A DNA stretch of 64,000 nt. Source: Flavobacterium kingsejongi (GTDB taxonomy: Bacteria; Bacteroidota; Bacteroidia; Flavobacteriales; Flavobacteriaceae). Both the position numbers and the translations under genes were made by a program. Below, piece after piece: positions 52,917 through 62,421 of the stretch; positions within the stretch are counted from its first letter, which is position 1; each line of letters begins with the position of its first letter. The stretch is taken from assembly GCF_003076475.1 (NCBI RefSeq), contig NZ_CP020919.1:992001-1056000 (forward strand). Reading direction: 5' to 3'. The notes beneath the pieces are model-generated. The model worked only from the letters and a program-made list of their open reading frames with translations, had not been told where the DNA came from and searched no databases.

Positions 52917-55900
52917 ATGAAAAAAATATACTTAATCGCATTGCTGCTTGTGGGTGGTGGTGCATTTTCACAACTGGGTAATCCCGGAGAAATCAGATCA
53001 GAATTGCCGCAGGTCATTCCACCTTCTCCTACGGTAACGGCATTAATGCGTTTTGAAGAAATGCCGGTTAGCCATTATACAGGAATTCCGGATGTAAGCG
53101 TACCACTGTACAACATTCCTACCCATTCAAAGGATATTTCTATTGATATTTCCTTGAAATACCACCCGTCGGGTATCCGTACCGAAGAGGTAGCGGGTTA
53201 TAATGGCCAAGGCTGGGCACTTTCCGGTGCCGGTGGTACCATATCACGAACCGTAAAAGGGCTTCCGGACGAGTACCTCTCCTATGGAACTGCCGATGGA
53301 ACAGGTCCCAGAGTAGGGATCTACAATATTTTTGCTGCGACATATCCAAACCGTTATTATACTGTAATGTCGTTGCTGGATGTGGTCGCCATACCAGGAG
53401 ATAATACGTTGAGTAAATTCCTTTGGGAAGCTCATGAAAAAGGAATTTTTGACACCGAACACGATTTATACCAATATAGCTTTCAGAATTACAATGGGCG
53501 TTTTTTTATCAAAAAAGATGGTGGCAGCGCTACGGTAGTACCACTGGATAATAATCCCGTAAAAATTGTGTACAACGAAGGCAGTGGTTTTACGATTTAT
53601 GATGATAAAGGGTATCGCTATATGTTTACCGTTCCGGAAGAAACCCGAACTGTAACCAATATCAAAAATCAGCTTTTCGTAGGAAATTCTGAAACACTGG
53701 GAACTCCAATGACCTATATCAGTGCCTATCAGCTTTCTGCCATTTACGATACCAATGCCAGGTTATTGGCTTCTTATGTTTATGAAGATTTTGAAGAAAA
53801 TGCCAAGATGACCTCCATTGTTCACAGCAGAATTTCAGATGTAGACCGTCTTGTGGTAAATAATATCCTCGCAAATGGGCCATGCCAGCAACTAATCAAT
53901 GCTATTGAACCAACGCAGTCGATCCAAATAACATTAAACAAAACAATAACGAAAAAGATAAAGCAAATCCAGATCGTGGATAAAGGTAGTTTACAGTTTA
54001 CAACTGCTATCGGACGCTCCGACACCAACATTGAGAATCCGGGATTGGCCGCAAAACTCAACACCATTGTATTAACCGACTGGTATGGCAGCACGATTAA
54101 AACTACAAGTTTCGAGTATGCACTGGAAAGCCGGATGAAACTAAAAAAAGTTATAGTAGGTACTGGATCTGGTACATTAAAAGAGACTACCGAGTTTTTC
54201 TACAAAAGGACACAGGTTACCGGGAAAGATTACTGGGGCTATCCCAATTATCAAGTTTCCTGTAAATATAACGCGGATGGAAACCGGGAAGTAAATAAAA
54301 ATTATATCGGTAATGATGTACTGCAAAAGATAGCGTATCCTACTGGAGGTTGTGTAATCTTTGATTATGAATCTAATACCTATTCACATGTAGGCAACCA
54401 ATATTTAGAAGATTTTAATGCCAATCCTGATAATCGTGGGGTACTTAATCTTGGTGAAGTAGCATTAAGCAGTGCCATAGGGCAGAATGTTTTAGACCTC
54501 GGATACTTCCCAAATTCACTGCGGTATAGTTTTGATTCTGGTGTTACGACTGGTGGCGTGGTACGTCTTATTAAAAAAAATAGTGCTGGCACGGTAGCAG
54601 GAACAACAAATCTTGCCGGACTGACTTGTGATACCGAAATTATCCTGGAAGGGGGCTATTATTATTCGCTGCAACTTAGTTGGTTTGATAGCAATTCTCC
54701 TGGCGGAGCCACCATAGGGATGAAAAGCTATTATGATATTAACCCAAAAAAGGAATGGTTGTATGGCGGAGGGATCCGTATTAAGAGAATAGGACATTTT
54801 ACGGCTGATGTTCCTCAGGGCTATTACAGTCTCAGCGTAAATCAACAACTGCCTTATCAACCTTTACTGGCTAAAGAAAAAAATTATAGTTACCAGTTCC
54901 CTGACCGTACAAACCGTAGTAGTGGCTCCCTGGTTTTTATTAAACCCGTTTTCCATTATAGTATTAGCAAGAGACATGGTATTCGCTATTGTGGTGAAAA
55001 TGGTATTCCTGTTGTAAACCAGCAACAATTCCAATACGATGTATATACCGATTTTAACAACCTGAGTTTTATCAAAACCCAGGGAGCTGAAGTTGGCTAT
55101 CAATTTGTTACGGTAGGCGAAAGTGGAAACGGAAAGACAGTCTATTCATTTACTTCCCCAATTGATTATCCGGAAGATGATGAAGCCTATGATACCAGCT
55201 ATCCTTTTTTGCCTTCAACAAACTTTGATTATAAAAGAGGCCTGACTACTTCAGAGCGTGTATACGATAATTCCAGTTTGGCAGGGCGCTTGCTTTCGGA
55301 ATCCGTGAGTAACTATACTTTTGAAGAGAAAATAGAAACCACCGGATTACGGCTATTTTCCAATAATAATTGCGGCTATTCGAAACGATTTGCAAACTAT
55401 GCCAGTTATGAAAACCTCATGAATTTGTGCATTGCCAATCCAAGTTCCACTGATTGTAGGTTTAATTGTGGACCTGTTTTAGATTTTGTACAATATTATA
55501 AACTTTTGGCTGCGTTTGGCTGGGCCAAACTATCACATAAAACCACTAAAAACTATTATGAAAATACTGGTCCCATTGAAACGATTGAGGAGTATGCTTA
55601 TAACTCCGTAAATAAAAGGATAGCGTCTCATAAAACCATTACCAACAGCAACCCGTTAGAATTCAAACAAAATGAATACAGTTATGCTACTTTCCCGAAC
55701 AATAAGATCGCGGAGATTAGTGACATTAAATCCTACGACCAGAATGGCTTGCTTTCAGCAAGCCGGTTAAACTACTCCGGTAGTTATCCCTCAAATGCTG
55801 CCTATTTGCCTGCTTCAGTAGATGTATCCAAAGGGAATGAAGTATTGCAACCCCGTCTGAATTATAATGGATATGATGAATTTTCGAATGTATTGGAAGT

Positions 55901-56267
55901 ACAATTACAGGATGGTATTCAAACCAGTTATATCTGGGGGTATAATAAAACACAGGTGATTGCCAAAATTGAAAATATCGGATATGCCAACATAAACGCA
56001 GGCCTTATCACCGCAGCGCAGAATGCCTCCAATACAGCAGGAGCTACAGGCTTAGAAGCGGCTCTGACCAACCTGTGTAACAGCCTTCCTAATGCAATGG
56101 TAACTACTTATACGTATAAACCGATGGTTGGCGTGAGTACTGTTACCGATCCCAAAGGAGACAAAGTGAGTTATATCTATGATGCTTTTGGAAGGTTGTC
56201 TTCGGTTAAAGACAAAAATGGTTATATCCTGTCCCTGAACAATTACAATTACCGAACGCAAAACTAA
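52917..56267 (+). CDS. RHS-system N-terminal (SpvB-like) surface protein
   Basis: 1116 aa with a signal peptide (MKKIYLIALLLVGGGAFSQ). The N-terminal part has the pattern common to SpvB/RHS-associated proteins of Bacteroidota: PVSHYTGIPDVSVPLYNI, ISIDISLKYHPSGIRTEE and GYNGQGWALSGAGGTISRTV. The C-terminal end has YD-repeat character (GIQTSYIWGYNKTQVIAKIEN and YIYDAFGRLSSVKDKNGYIL), as found in the RHS shell. It ends six bases before the DUF6443/RHS-core gene, so the two are surely co-transcribed and probably act as two halves of one RHS-type shell. No toxin domain is present in this half. The function of this split partner is not established. Confidence 0.8.
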   Translation: MKKIYLIALLLVGGGAFSQLGNPGEIRSELPQVIPPSPTVTALMRFEEMPVSHYTGIPDVSVPLYNIPTHSKDISIDISLKYHPSGIRTEEVAGYNGQGWALSGAGGTISRTVKGLPDEYLSYGTADGTGPRVGIYNIFAATYPNRYYTVMSLLDVVAIPGDNTLSKFLWEAHEKGIFDTEHDLYQYSFQNYNGRFFIKKDGGSATVVPLDNNPVKIVYNEGSGFTIYDDKGYRYMFTVPEETRTVTNIKNQLFVGNSETLGTPMTYISAYQLSAIYDTNARLLASYVYEDFEENAKMTSIVHSRISDVDRLVVNNILANGPCQQLINAIEPTQSIQITLNKTITKKIKQIQIVDKGSLQFTTAIGRSDTNIENPGLAAKLNTIVLTDWYGSTIKTTSFEYALESRMKLKKVIVGTGSGTLKETTEFFYKRTQVTGKDYWGYPNYQVSCKYNADGNREVNKNYIGNDVLQKIAYPTGGCVIFDYESNTYSHVGNQYLEDFNANPDNRGVLNLGEVALSSAIGQNVLDLGYFPNSLRYSFDSGVTTGGVVRLIKKNSAGTVAGTTNLAGLTCDTEIILEGGYYYSLQLSWFDSNSPGGATIGMKSYYDINPKKEWLYGGGIRIKRIGHFTADVPQGYYSLSVNQQLPYQPLLAKEKNYSYQFPDRTNRSSGSLVFIKPVFHYSISKRHGIRYCGENGIPVVNQQQFQYDVYTDFNNLSFIKTQGAEVGYQFVTVGESGNGKTVYSFTSPIDYPEDDEAYDTSYPFLPSTNFDYKRGLTTSERVYDNSSLAGRLLSESVSNYTFEEKIETTGLRLFSNNNCGYSKRFANYASYENLMNLCIANPSSTDCRFNCGPVLDFVQYYKLLAAFGWAKLSHKTTKNYYENTGPIETIEEYAYNSVNKRIASHKTITNSNPLEFKQNEYSYATFPNNKIAEISDIKSYDQNGLLSASRLNYSGSYPSNAAYLPASVDVSKGNEVLQPRLNYNGYDEFSNVLEVQLQDGIQTSYIWGYNKTQVIAKIENIGYANINAGLITAAQNASNTAGATGLEAALTNLCNSLPNAMVTTYTYKPMVGVSTVTDPKGDKVSYIYDAFGRLSSVKDKNGYILSLNNYNYRTQN

Positions 56268-56273
56268 AATCAG

Positions 56274-59200
56274 ATGAAAAAACAATACCTCCTTATCGTA
56301 TTATTATTCCCACTACTGGTTTTAGGACAGAGTGCAGATCAGAATTATGTAAAAACAACTACGTATAAAAAACCGATAACCCTGCCTTCTTTTGGGGTTC
56401 CTGCAGAAGATGTGGCCGACATCCAGATTACTTATTTTGATGGATTAGGCCGCCCGATCCAACAACGCGCCCACCGGCAGTCGGGTACTGGTAAAGATGT
56501 AGTGACCCCGATTTTTTATGATGCTTATGGCCGACAGGTGAAGGAATACCTGCCCTATCCTACCACTACAGCCCCACAGGCCTATGATGCGAATGCTATA
56601 ACGGGGCAATCGAGTTATTATAGCACACCCGCAGGATTAGGCCAGCCCTATTTTGAAACCACCACCAATCCCTATAGTGAAAAACTTTTTGAAGCCTCCC
56701 CTTTAAATCGGGTATTGAAGCAAGCCGCTCCCGGGAATGACTGGGTGATGGGCAGTAACCATGAGGTCAAGGCCGAGTACCATACCAATACTGCGGCTGA
56801 TGCCGTACGTTATTTTAAAGCCTCGGCAACCTGGGACGGTAACCTCTACAATAGCACGCTGACAATAGCCGGAACTTCGAATTATGCCGCAGGAGAATTG
56901 TTTAAAAACACAACCCGGGATGAGAACAACATCCAGACGGAAGAATTCAAGGACAAGGAAGGGCGTGTAATACTAAAAAGAGGGTATAACAATGCGGTAC
57001 CGCATGATACGTATTATGTCTATGACCGCTATAATAACCTGGGGTATGTAATCCCACCAATGGCTGATGGAATCATTAGTCCAACTGTTTTGGACGGGGT
57101 ATGTTACCAGTACAAATACGACAGCCGTAACCGTTTGGTGGAGAAAAAACTACCGGGTAAGCAATGGGAATATATCGTATACGATAAATTAGACCGTGTG
57201 GTAGCCACAGGCCCTGCTTATTCCCCATTTGGAGATGGGGCACCGGGGTGGCTGATGACCAAATATGATGCTTTTAACCGCGTAGCCTATACCGCATGGT
57301 TAGAAGCAGGGCGTCCGTATTACCTGACCAGTGCCGGTCGTAACATTTACCAGCTGGAACACGCCAACCAAACCCTGCTGAATGAAGCAAAAAATAGTGG
57401 CACCACAATAAATGGAATCACGTTCCATTATACCAGCCTGGCAGTTCCAAAGTTAGGGTACCATGTACTACAGGTAAATTATTATGACGATTATAATTTT
57501 CCCGGAGCCCCTAGTAATTTTACTGCGACGGCTACCGCGGCAGTCTATTATAACAATACCACATTGCAACCCAAAGGGATGCCTACCGGCAGCTGGACGC
57601 GCGCACTTCAGGGGGTGAATGCTACTGCTGGGGAAACCGTTTATATGCTGTATGATCTTAAATCCCGGGTAGTACAAAACCATGCGACCAGTTACCAGGG
57701 TGGTTTTACCCGTTCGGAACTGCAATATGATTTTGCCGGAAAAATATTGAAAAACATCACCACACACAATATTGAGGGAACTGCAGCAGCAATTACCACC
57801 GCTGAAACTTTTGAATATACGAACCAAAGCCGATTGCTCCGCCATAAACACCAGGTGAACGCCTTAGCAGAAGAGATACTATCTGAAAATAGTTATGATG
57901 AAAGGGGCCAGTTACTCCAGAAGAAAATTGGCGGAACGGGAAGCCCTTTACAATATGTAGATTATGATTATACAGTACGGGGATGGCTAAAAGCGATTAA
58001 TTCAGCGGAAGTACGCGGCATCCCTCAAGACCTGTTTTCGTATAAAATTAATTACACCACTGTAGAACATGATTTATGGGGTACTATTCCTAAATTATAT
58101 AATGGTAATATAACAGAAACATTTTGGAAAACCAGCTCTGATGGGATTTGGAGGAAATACGGTTATGCTTACGATGGGCTAAATCGCTTTATCCAATCCT
58201 GGTACCAGCGTCCCAATGAGGCTAATCCCGTTACGAATTCCTATAGTGAAGGGATGGACTATGATAAAAATGGCAATACTACTATTCTGATTCGTTTTGG
58301 CGGGCAGGATAGTGCGCCGTTGCAGATGATTGATGAGTTGCATTATACCTATGATGCCAACAGCCCGAACCGATTGATGAAAGTAAAGGATAATACTAAT
58401 AGTCCACAGGGGTTTAAAGACAGTCCAACAGATACGGATGATTATACGTATGATGCCAATGGCAATATGACCCTGGACAACAATAAGGGAATTACGGCCA
58501 TCAGTTACAACCACCTGAATCTTCCGGTGAAAATAGTTTTTGGTAGCGAAAGCCAAAAAATTGAATATCTTTATGATGCAGCGGGAGGTAAATTAGAGAA
58601 GATTACCACGGATAATACAGTAATTAGAAAAACGTCCTATCGCGATGGTTTTCAATATATGGAAGGGGAATTGGGATTCTTTCCAACAGCAGAAGGCTAT
58701 GTGAGACGGAATGTTGTCAAAAACCGGGTACAGTTTAATTACATTTATAATTATACCGATCATTTGGGGAATGTCAGGGTCTCGTATACTAAAGATCCGC
58801 TTACAACGTCCGCCAAGATTGTTGAAGAGAACCATTATTATCCATTTGGATTAAAGCATGCGAACTATAATTCAGATCAATTGGCATTTCAACCCAATGC
58901 TCAGGATGCTATAATATTGGATGCGTTTGTTGACCCCATTCCTTTGGATAATTACTTAAACTATGAGTATAAGTACAACGGCAAGGAGCTGCAACGCGAA
59001 TTTGGATTGAATATGTATGATTATGGAGCCAGGAATTATGATCCTGCGATTGGTAGGTGGATGAATATGGATCCGTTGGCGGAAAATCATCATGAGAATA
59101 ATCCGTATATGTATGCTAATAATAATCCGATTATATTTGTAGATCCGGATGGGATGGATTTTACACTTACTGGTGAAGCAGCACAGGACTTTGCAAGGGG

Positions 59201-59771
59201 TTTGCAGCGTCAACTTTCGGAGACTGAAGCAAGTCAAAATTTTGGAGAAGACCCTCCTAAAAAAGAAAAACCAGGTATTATTAAGCAATTTCTATTAGTT
59301 ATACCTGTTTTGGGACCTACAATAGAAAGCAGTGATAAAATAGAAGAAGGAGATTATTGGGGTTCTGCTGCAAGTTTTGGAATGGGAATCATGGATTTAT
59401 TTACTTTAGGGGCTGCTAACAAATATAAAACTGGTACAGCTGGAGTAGTTATTGGAACGGAAGAAATTCTTGCTACAAATGCTACCAAAGCAACAACGAC
59501 AGGTTTAGCAACAACGGGAAGAAAATTTAGTAAACATTCACTCGAGAGATTAGCAGAACGAGGTGTTACCGTTGATATGGCTGAATTAGCAATCAAAAAA
59601 GGGCAAAAATTTTATGACCCACTAAATAAATCGGTAAATTATATTTTGTCAAAAGGTTTTGTTAGTGGAAAAAGTTTATTAGTTGGTACAAATCCAGTAA
59701 CAGGAGAAATAACGACAGTCATAAGAAGTAGTAAAAATTTAGTCAAAACAAGAATGGTTCCAATAAAATAA
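56274..59771 (+). CDS. DUF6443/RHS repeat-associated core protein with C-terminal toxin-like tip
   Basis: 1165 aa polymorphic toxin candidate. Signal peptide MKKQYLLIVLLFPLLVLGQ; a DUF6443 region follows (ADIQITYFDGLGRPIQQ ... YDAYGRQVKEYLPYPT), then YD repeats (YKYDSRNRLVEKKLPGKQWE, YDKLDRVVATG). The RHS core includes YTDHLGNVRVSYTKDP, YPFGLKHANYN and, near residue 916, [23 protein letters not shown], ending IIFVDPDG. The variable tip begins at about 979, is AT-rich, has a hydrophobic stretch and ends with a domain at ~1083-1165 (FSKHSLERLAERGVTVDMAELAI ... GEITTVIRSSK). That domain resembles DUF4258, a predicted RNase-type toxin family; the assignment is by pattern only. A small candidate immunity gene follows after four bases. 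Confidence 0.88.
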   Translation: MKKQYLLIVLLFPLLVLGQSADQNYVKTTTYKKPITLPSFGVPAEDVADIQITYFDGLGRPIQQRAHRQSGTGKDVVTPIFYDAYGRQVKEYLPYPTTTAPQAYDANAITGQSSYYSTPAGLGQPYFETTTNPYSEKLFEASPLNRVLKQAAPGNDWVMGSNHEVKAEYHTNTAADAVRYFKASATWDGNLYNSTLTIAGTSNYAAGELFKNTTRDENNIQTEEFKDKEGRVILKRGYNNAVPHDTYYVYDRYNNLGYVIPPMADGIISPTVLDGVCYQYKYDSRNRLVEKKLPGKQWEYIVYDKLDRVVATGPAYSPFGDGAPGWLMTKYDAFNRVAYTAWLEAGRPYYLTSAGRNIYQLEHANQTLLNEAKNSGTTINGITFHYTSLAVPKLGYHVLQVNYYDDYNFPGAPSNFTATATAAVYYNNTTLQPKGMPTGSWTRALQGVNATAGETVYMLYDLKSRVVQNHATSYQGGFTRSELQYDFAGKILKNITTHNIEGTAAAITTAETFEYTNQSRLLRHKHQVNALAEEILSENSYDERGQLLQKKIGGTGSPLQYVDYDYTVRGWLKAINSAEVRGIPQDLFSYKINYTTVEHDLWGTIPKLYNGNITETFWKTSSDGIWRKYGYAYDGLNRFIQSWYQRPNEANPVTNSYSEGMDYDKNGNTTILIRFGGQDSAPLQMIDELHYTYDANSPNRLMKVKDNTNSPQGFKDSPTDTDDYTYDANGNMTLDNNKGITAISYNHLNLPVKIVFGSESQKIEYLYDAAGGKLEKITTDNTVIRKTSYRDGFQYMEGELGFFPTAEGYVRRNVVKNRVQFNYIYNYTDHLGNVRVSYTKDPLTTSAKIVEENHYYPFGLKHANYNSDQLAFQPNAQDAIILDAFVDPIPLDNYLNYEYKYNGKELQREFGLNMYDYGARNYDPAIGRWMNMDPLAENHHENNPYMYANNNPIIFVDPDGMDFTLTGEAAQDFARGLQRQLSETEASQNFGEDPPKKEKPGIIKQFLLVIPVLGPTIESSDKIEEGDYWGSAASFGMGIMDLFTLGAANKYKTGTAGVVIGTEEILATNATKATTTGLATTGRKFSKHSLERLAERGVTVDMAELAIKKGQKFYDPLNKSVNYILSKGFVSGKSLLVGTNPVTGEITTVIRSSKNLVKTRMVPIK

Positions 59772-59775
59772 TATT

Positions 59776-60066
59776 ATGTTATTAGAAAAATTAAAAGAAA
59801 TACTTTGCAAAGCATTGTTAATGTCAGGAAATGAAAGAGTATTACACATAAAAGAATTTCAAAATATAGTTTGGGACGATAGTTCCATTGAAGAAGATGA
59901 GTTAAATGACATTTTAACAGATATAGCTTATCTATTAGATTTTTATGAGCCGAATGAGATATGGCGAAAACAATCTCCAAATTATTATGGAGATGAAAAA
60001 TTAGAAGATATTTTAAAAAAAGCAATAGAAAAAATTGAACTTTACTTAGGAAATACTTCTACATAA
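59776..60066 (+). CDS. Candidate immunity protein for the RHS tip toxin
   Basis: 96 aa, acidic, helical-looking protein (starts MLLEKLKEILCKALLM; contains DDSSIEEDELNDILTDIAYL and NYYGDEKLEDILKKAIEKIE). I do not recognise the family with certainty. The role is inferred from position: it starts four bases after the toxin-tip stop and is small, AT-rich and acidic, as immunity partners of polymorphic toxins usually are. The C-terminal NYYGDEKLEDILKK recalls colicin-type immunity proteins, but that is only an impression. Confidence 0.6.
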   Translation: MLLEKLKEILCKALLMSGNERVLHIKEFQNIVWDDSSIEEDELNDILTDIAYLLDFYEPNEIWRKQSPNYYGDEKLEDILKKAIEKIELYLGNTST

Positions 60067-60140
60067 AATTCATGACATTGATATATTATCCTCTATGAAG
60101 AGTCCTTGTAATAAGCTGGCGAACGTCTCTGACTTCGCAC

Positions 60141-60214
60141 GGTAATGTTACAGATTAGGTGTTTTTACAAAATAACAGGTAATGTTACAGATTAGGTGTT
60201 TTTACAAAATAACA
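60141..60214 (+). repeat. 37-bp perfect tandem direct repeat
   Basis: The unit beginning GGTAATGTTACAGATTAGGT occurs twice back to back (60141-60177 and 60178-60214) with no mismatch. A degraded single relative (CAGATTAAGTGATTTTTTAAA) lies at 62352-62372, at the same relative place after the second immunity gene. It may be a cassette-end sequence or a trace of mobile-element activity. Confidence 0.8.
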
Positions 60215-60262
60215 GCGTAACGTACTGAAAAAGAATATAAATTATTACTTATTGAGTATAAA

Positions 60263-60297
60263 AAGAGACGACCAACTGGTCGTCTCTTCTATTTTTG
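60263..60297 (+). terminator. Terminator after the first toxin-immunity pair
   Basis: AAGAGACGACC (60263-60273) pairs perfectly with GGTCGTCTCTT (60278-60288), loop AACT, followed by CTATTTTTGG. It ends the plus-strand operon starting at 51247. A diverged version (AAGAGACG...CGTATCTT then CTATTTT) follows the second pair. Confidence 0.85.
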
Positions 60298-60353
60298 GAC
60301 TTTTAAAAAGCCTTATAATGCTTTTGTCATACCTTAGTGTTTCAAATTAGGTC

Positions 60354-61013
60354 ATGAAAATAAAATGTAATTTTTGTAATGGTAAATGCATAAAAAATGG
60401 ATTTCAATCTAACGGAAACAAGCGTTATAAATGTTGTGTTTGTCAAAAGAGACAGCAGTCTGATTATATGTATAATGCGTGTAAAAGAAGCATTAACCAA
60501 GAGATAATTTTATTCACAAAAGAAGGTTTAGGAATAAGAAGCACGGCAAGAATACTGAAAATATCCACCACAACATTATTAAAAAGGATAGTATCAATTG
60601 CCAGAAGTATTGCCAAGCCAATTATAAGCAAAGGGAAAACTTATGAAGTTGATGAAATGTGTACTTACATAGGAAATAAGCGAAATTTTATCTGGCTGGT
60701 TTATGCATTGGACAAGAATTCTAAAAATGTAGTGAGTTTTAACGTCGGAAAACGAACCAATAAAACGCTTAATCGTGTTCTGGATACTCTGAAATTATCC
60801 GAAGCTAAAAAGATATTTACAGACAGATTAAAAAACTACAGATATCTGATTAATGAGGAATTACATTCTGTAAAACGCTTTGGCACCAATCATATAGAGA
60901 GAAATAATTTGACACTCAGAACTCATCTCAAAAGACTAAATCGACGGACAATCTGCTTCAGTAAAAGTTTAGTGATTTTTATGGCTGTTTTAAAGATTTA
61001 CTTTTGGATTTGA
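60354..61013 (+). CDS. IS1-family transposase
   Basis: Single-ORF DDE transposase, 219 aa. An N-terminal zinc-finger segment (CNFCNGKCIKNGFQSNGNKRYKCCVCQKR) corresponds to InsA and a helix-turn-helix-like part follows (GLGIRSTARILKISTTTLLKRI). The catalytic region corresponds to InsB: YEVDEMCTYIGNKRNFIWLVYALD with the first Asp, KIFTDRLKNYRYL with the second Asp, and FGTNHIERNNLTLRTHLKRL with the Glu. All three are present, so the enzyme could be active. No programmed frameshift is needed, unlike E. coli IS1. I found no matching terminal inverted repeats on both sides; the right end may be lost. It sits between the first toxin-immunity pair and the displaced RHS tip. Confidence 0.88.
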   Translation: MKIKCNFCNGKCIKNGFQSNGNKRYKCCVCQKRQQSDYMYNACKRSINQEIILFTKEGLGIRSTARILKISTTTLLKRIVSIARSIAKPIISKGKTYEVDEMCTYIGNKRNFIWLVYALDKNSKNVVSFNVGKRTNKTLNRVLDTLKLSEAKKIFTDRLKNYRYLINEELHSVKRFGTNHIERNNLTLRTHLKRLNRRTICFSKSLVIFMAVLKIYFWI

Positions 61014-61077
61014 GCAATAAAATAGTAAGTTTATCTTCTAAAATCATATTCTTGAAAATTTTGTATTTAACAGGTAA

Positions 61078-61917
61078 ATGCTTGTAAAAATAGTCGCAAA
61101 ACCCTATAAGTATAAATACAACGGCAAGGAGCTGCAACGCGAATTTGGATTGAATATGTATGATTATGGAGCCAGGAATTATGATCCTGCTATTGGACGA
61201 TGGATGAATATAGATCCGTTGGCAGAAAATCATCATGAGAATACTCCCTATATGTATGCTAATAATAATCCGATTATATTTGTAGATCCGGATGGGAGAG
61301 ATTTTACACTTACTGGTGTAGCAGCACAGGATTTTGCAAGAGGGTTGCAAAGTAAAATGGACATTGATCCGCCAAGTAAGAAAAAACCTGCAGGGGGAGA
61401 GCTTATAAGTATAGAATCGCAGCAACCCCTTACAGGTTATCCAGGTCAAGCCTTGGATGATCTTATAACCTCGGGCATACAATGGTTAGGTAAGAAGATT
61501 ATCGGTAGTGATGTATCTAAAGAGACATCCGAAAATTTCCAATTTGCTACAAGTTTAGCAATTGTTATTGTTTCTAAAGGAAAGAATAAGAAAGCGGATG
61601 AAGAATTAGGGGAACAAATATTAAAGGCTACTACAAAAGGTAATGAAAAAGGATCTCTGAATGCAACTAAAAAAGCGTTAGCTGAAGCAAAGGAAAAATT
61701 AAGATTAAAAGCTGGAGAGAGCTTGCCTAAAGGAGAAAAAGGCAAATTTGGAAGTCCTCAACGTGGGAATCCACAAAAAGGGTATAGGCTTGACCCCGCA
61801 CATCCAAATGCAAAACCTGGTTCAGGTGAAGAATTCCCTCATATTAATTATTGGGATTATAGTGGAGGCAAAAGAGGTAATGGAGGAATAAGTGGAGCAA
61901 TACCAATAACACATTAA
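61078..61917 (+). CDS. Displaced RHS core fragment with a second toxin-like tip
   Basis: 279 codons. Residues ~10-90 repeat the end of the RHS core ([37 protein letters not shown] ... [24 protein letters not shown]). About 240 bp of this DNA is over 90% identical by eye to 58963-59208. After it the tip is unrelated to the first one: a Lys/Glu-rich segment, then [27 protein letters not shown] and [20 protein letters not shown] cannot name the toxin family; the conserved His in FPHINYWD is a candidate active-site residue. It has no signal peptide and no shell, so it is probably an orphan cassette that could replace the active tip by recombination. Confidence 0.75.
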   Translation: MLVKIVAKPYKYKYNGKELQREFGLNMYDYGARNYDPAIGRWMNIDPLAENHHENTPYMYANNNPIIFVDPDGRDFTLTGVAAQDFARGLQSKMDIDPPSKKKPAGGELISIESQQPLTGYPGQALDDLITSGIQWLGKKIIGSDVSKETSENFQFATSLAIVIVSKGKNKKADEELGEQILKATTKGNEKGSLNATKKALAEAKEKLRLKAGESLPKGEKGKFGSPQRGNPQKGYRLDPAHPNAKPGSGEEFPHINYWDYSGGKRGNGGISGAIPITH

Positions 61918-61920
61918 AAA

Positions 61921-62346
61921 ATGGAAGAATTTAAAATATCAATATTTGAAGAAGAACATAGTCATAGTTTTCCTCCATATAAAACTTTATCACATCAGGA
62001 ATGTGAAAATTTACAGATTAAATTAGCTCGAAAATATAATATAGTAAAAAAAAACATAGTCTATGAACTTTTTACAAAACAAAAATATTACAGCAGTACA
62101 GATGCTTCTGAAAATTTTAACTTAATAGATACTTTAAATAGACTTTGGATCACTTCATTAAATAATGTTTATATAGATTGGTATGGATTTCAACGAATTG
62201 ATTTAATTAACATTCAGGATTTGAGTAATTTTTTTTATGATATTTGGTATCCTGTTGCAGATGATATAAATATATTTGATGAAAGCTTAGATTGGCTTAT
62301 TTTTATTAGGCATGATGGAGCTATCTATTACTTAAAAAACAAATAA
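61921..62346 (+). CDS. Candidate immunity protein for the orphan RHS tip
   Basis: 141 aa, acidic and AT-rich, starting three bases after the orphan tip stop. Contains EECHSHS-like acidic N-terminus (FEEEHSHSFPPYK), IDWYGFQRIDLINIQDLS and ESLDWLIFIRHDGAIYYLKN. The W-x-x-F-I-R-H-D-G ending is reminiscent of immunity proteins of contact-dependent toxins, but I assign the role from position and size only. Keeping it would protect the cell against siblings using this tip even though the tip is not attached to a shell. Confidence 0.55.
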   Translation: MEEFKISIFEEEHSHSFPPYKTLSHQECENLQIKLARKYNIVKKNIVYELFTKQKYYSSTDASENFNLIDTLNRLWITSLNNVYIDWYGFQRIDLINIQDLSNFFYDIWYPVADDINIFDESLDWLIFIRHDGAIYYLKNK

Positions 62347-62421
62347 TATTTCAGATTAAGTGATTTTTTAAAATAGTAATAAAATGATTTAAGGATTTGA
62401 ATTTAAAAGATTAAATATAGG

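Noticed and set aside
60141..60214. CRISPR or attachment-site duplication
   Set aside because: Only two contiguous 37-bp units with no spacer; no integrase gene nearby. Kept as a tandem repeat only.
60298..61077. Terminal inverted repeats of the IS1-family element
   Set aside because: I compared sequence before 60354 with the reverse complement of sequence after 61013 and saw no convincing pair, so no IS boundary is claimed.
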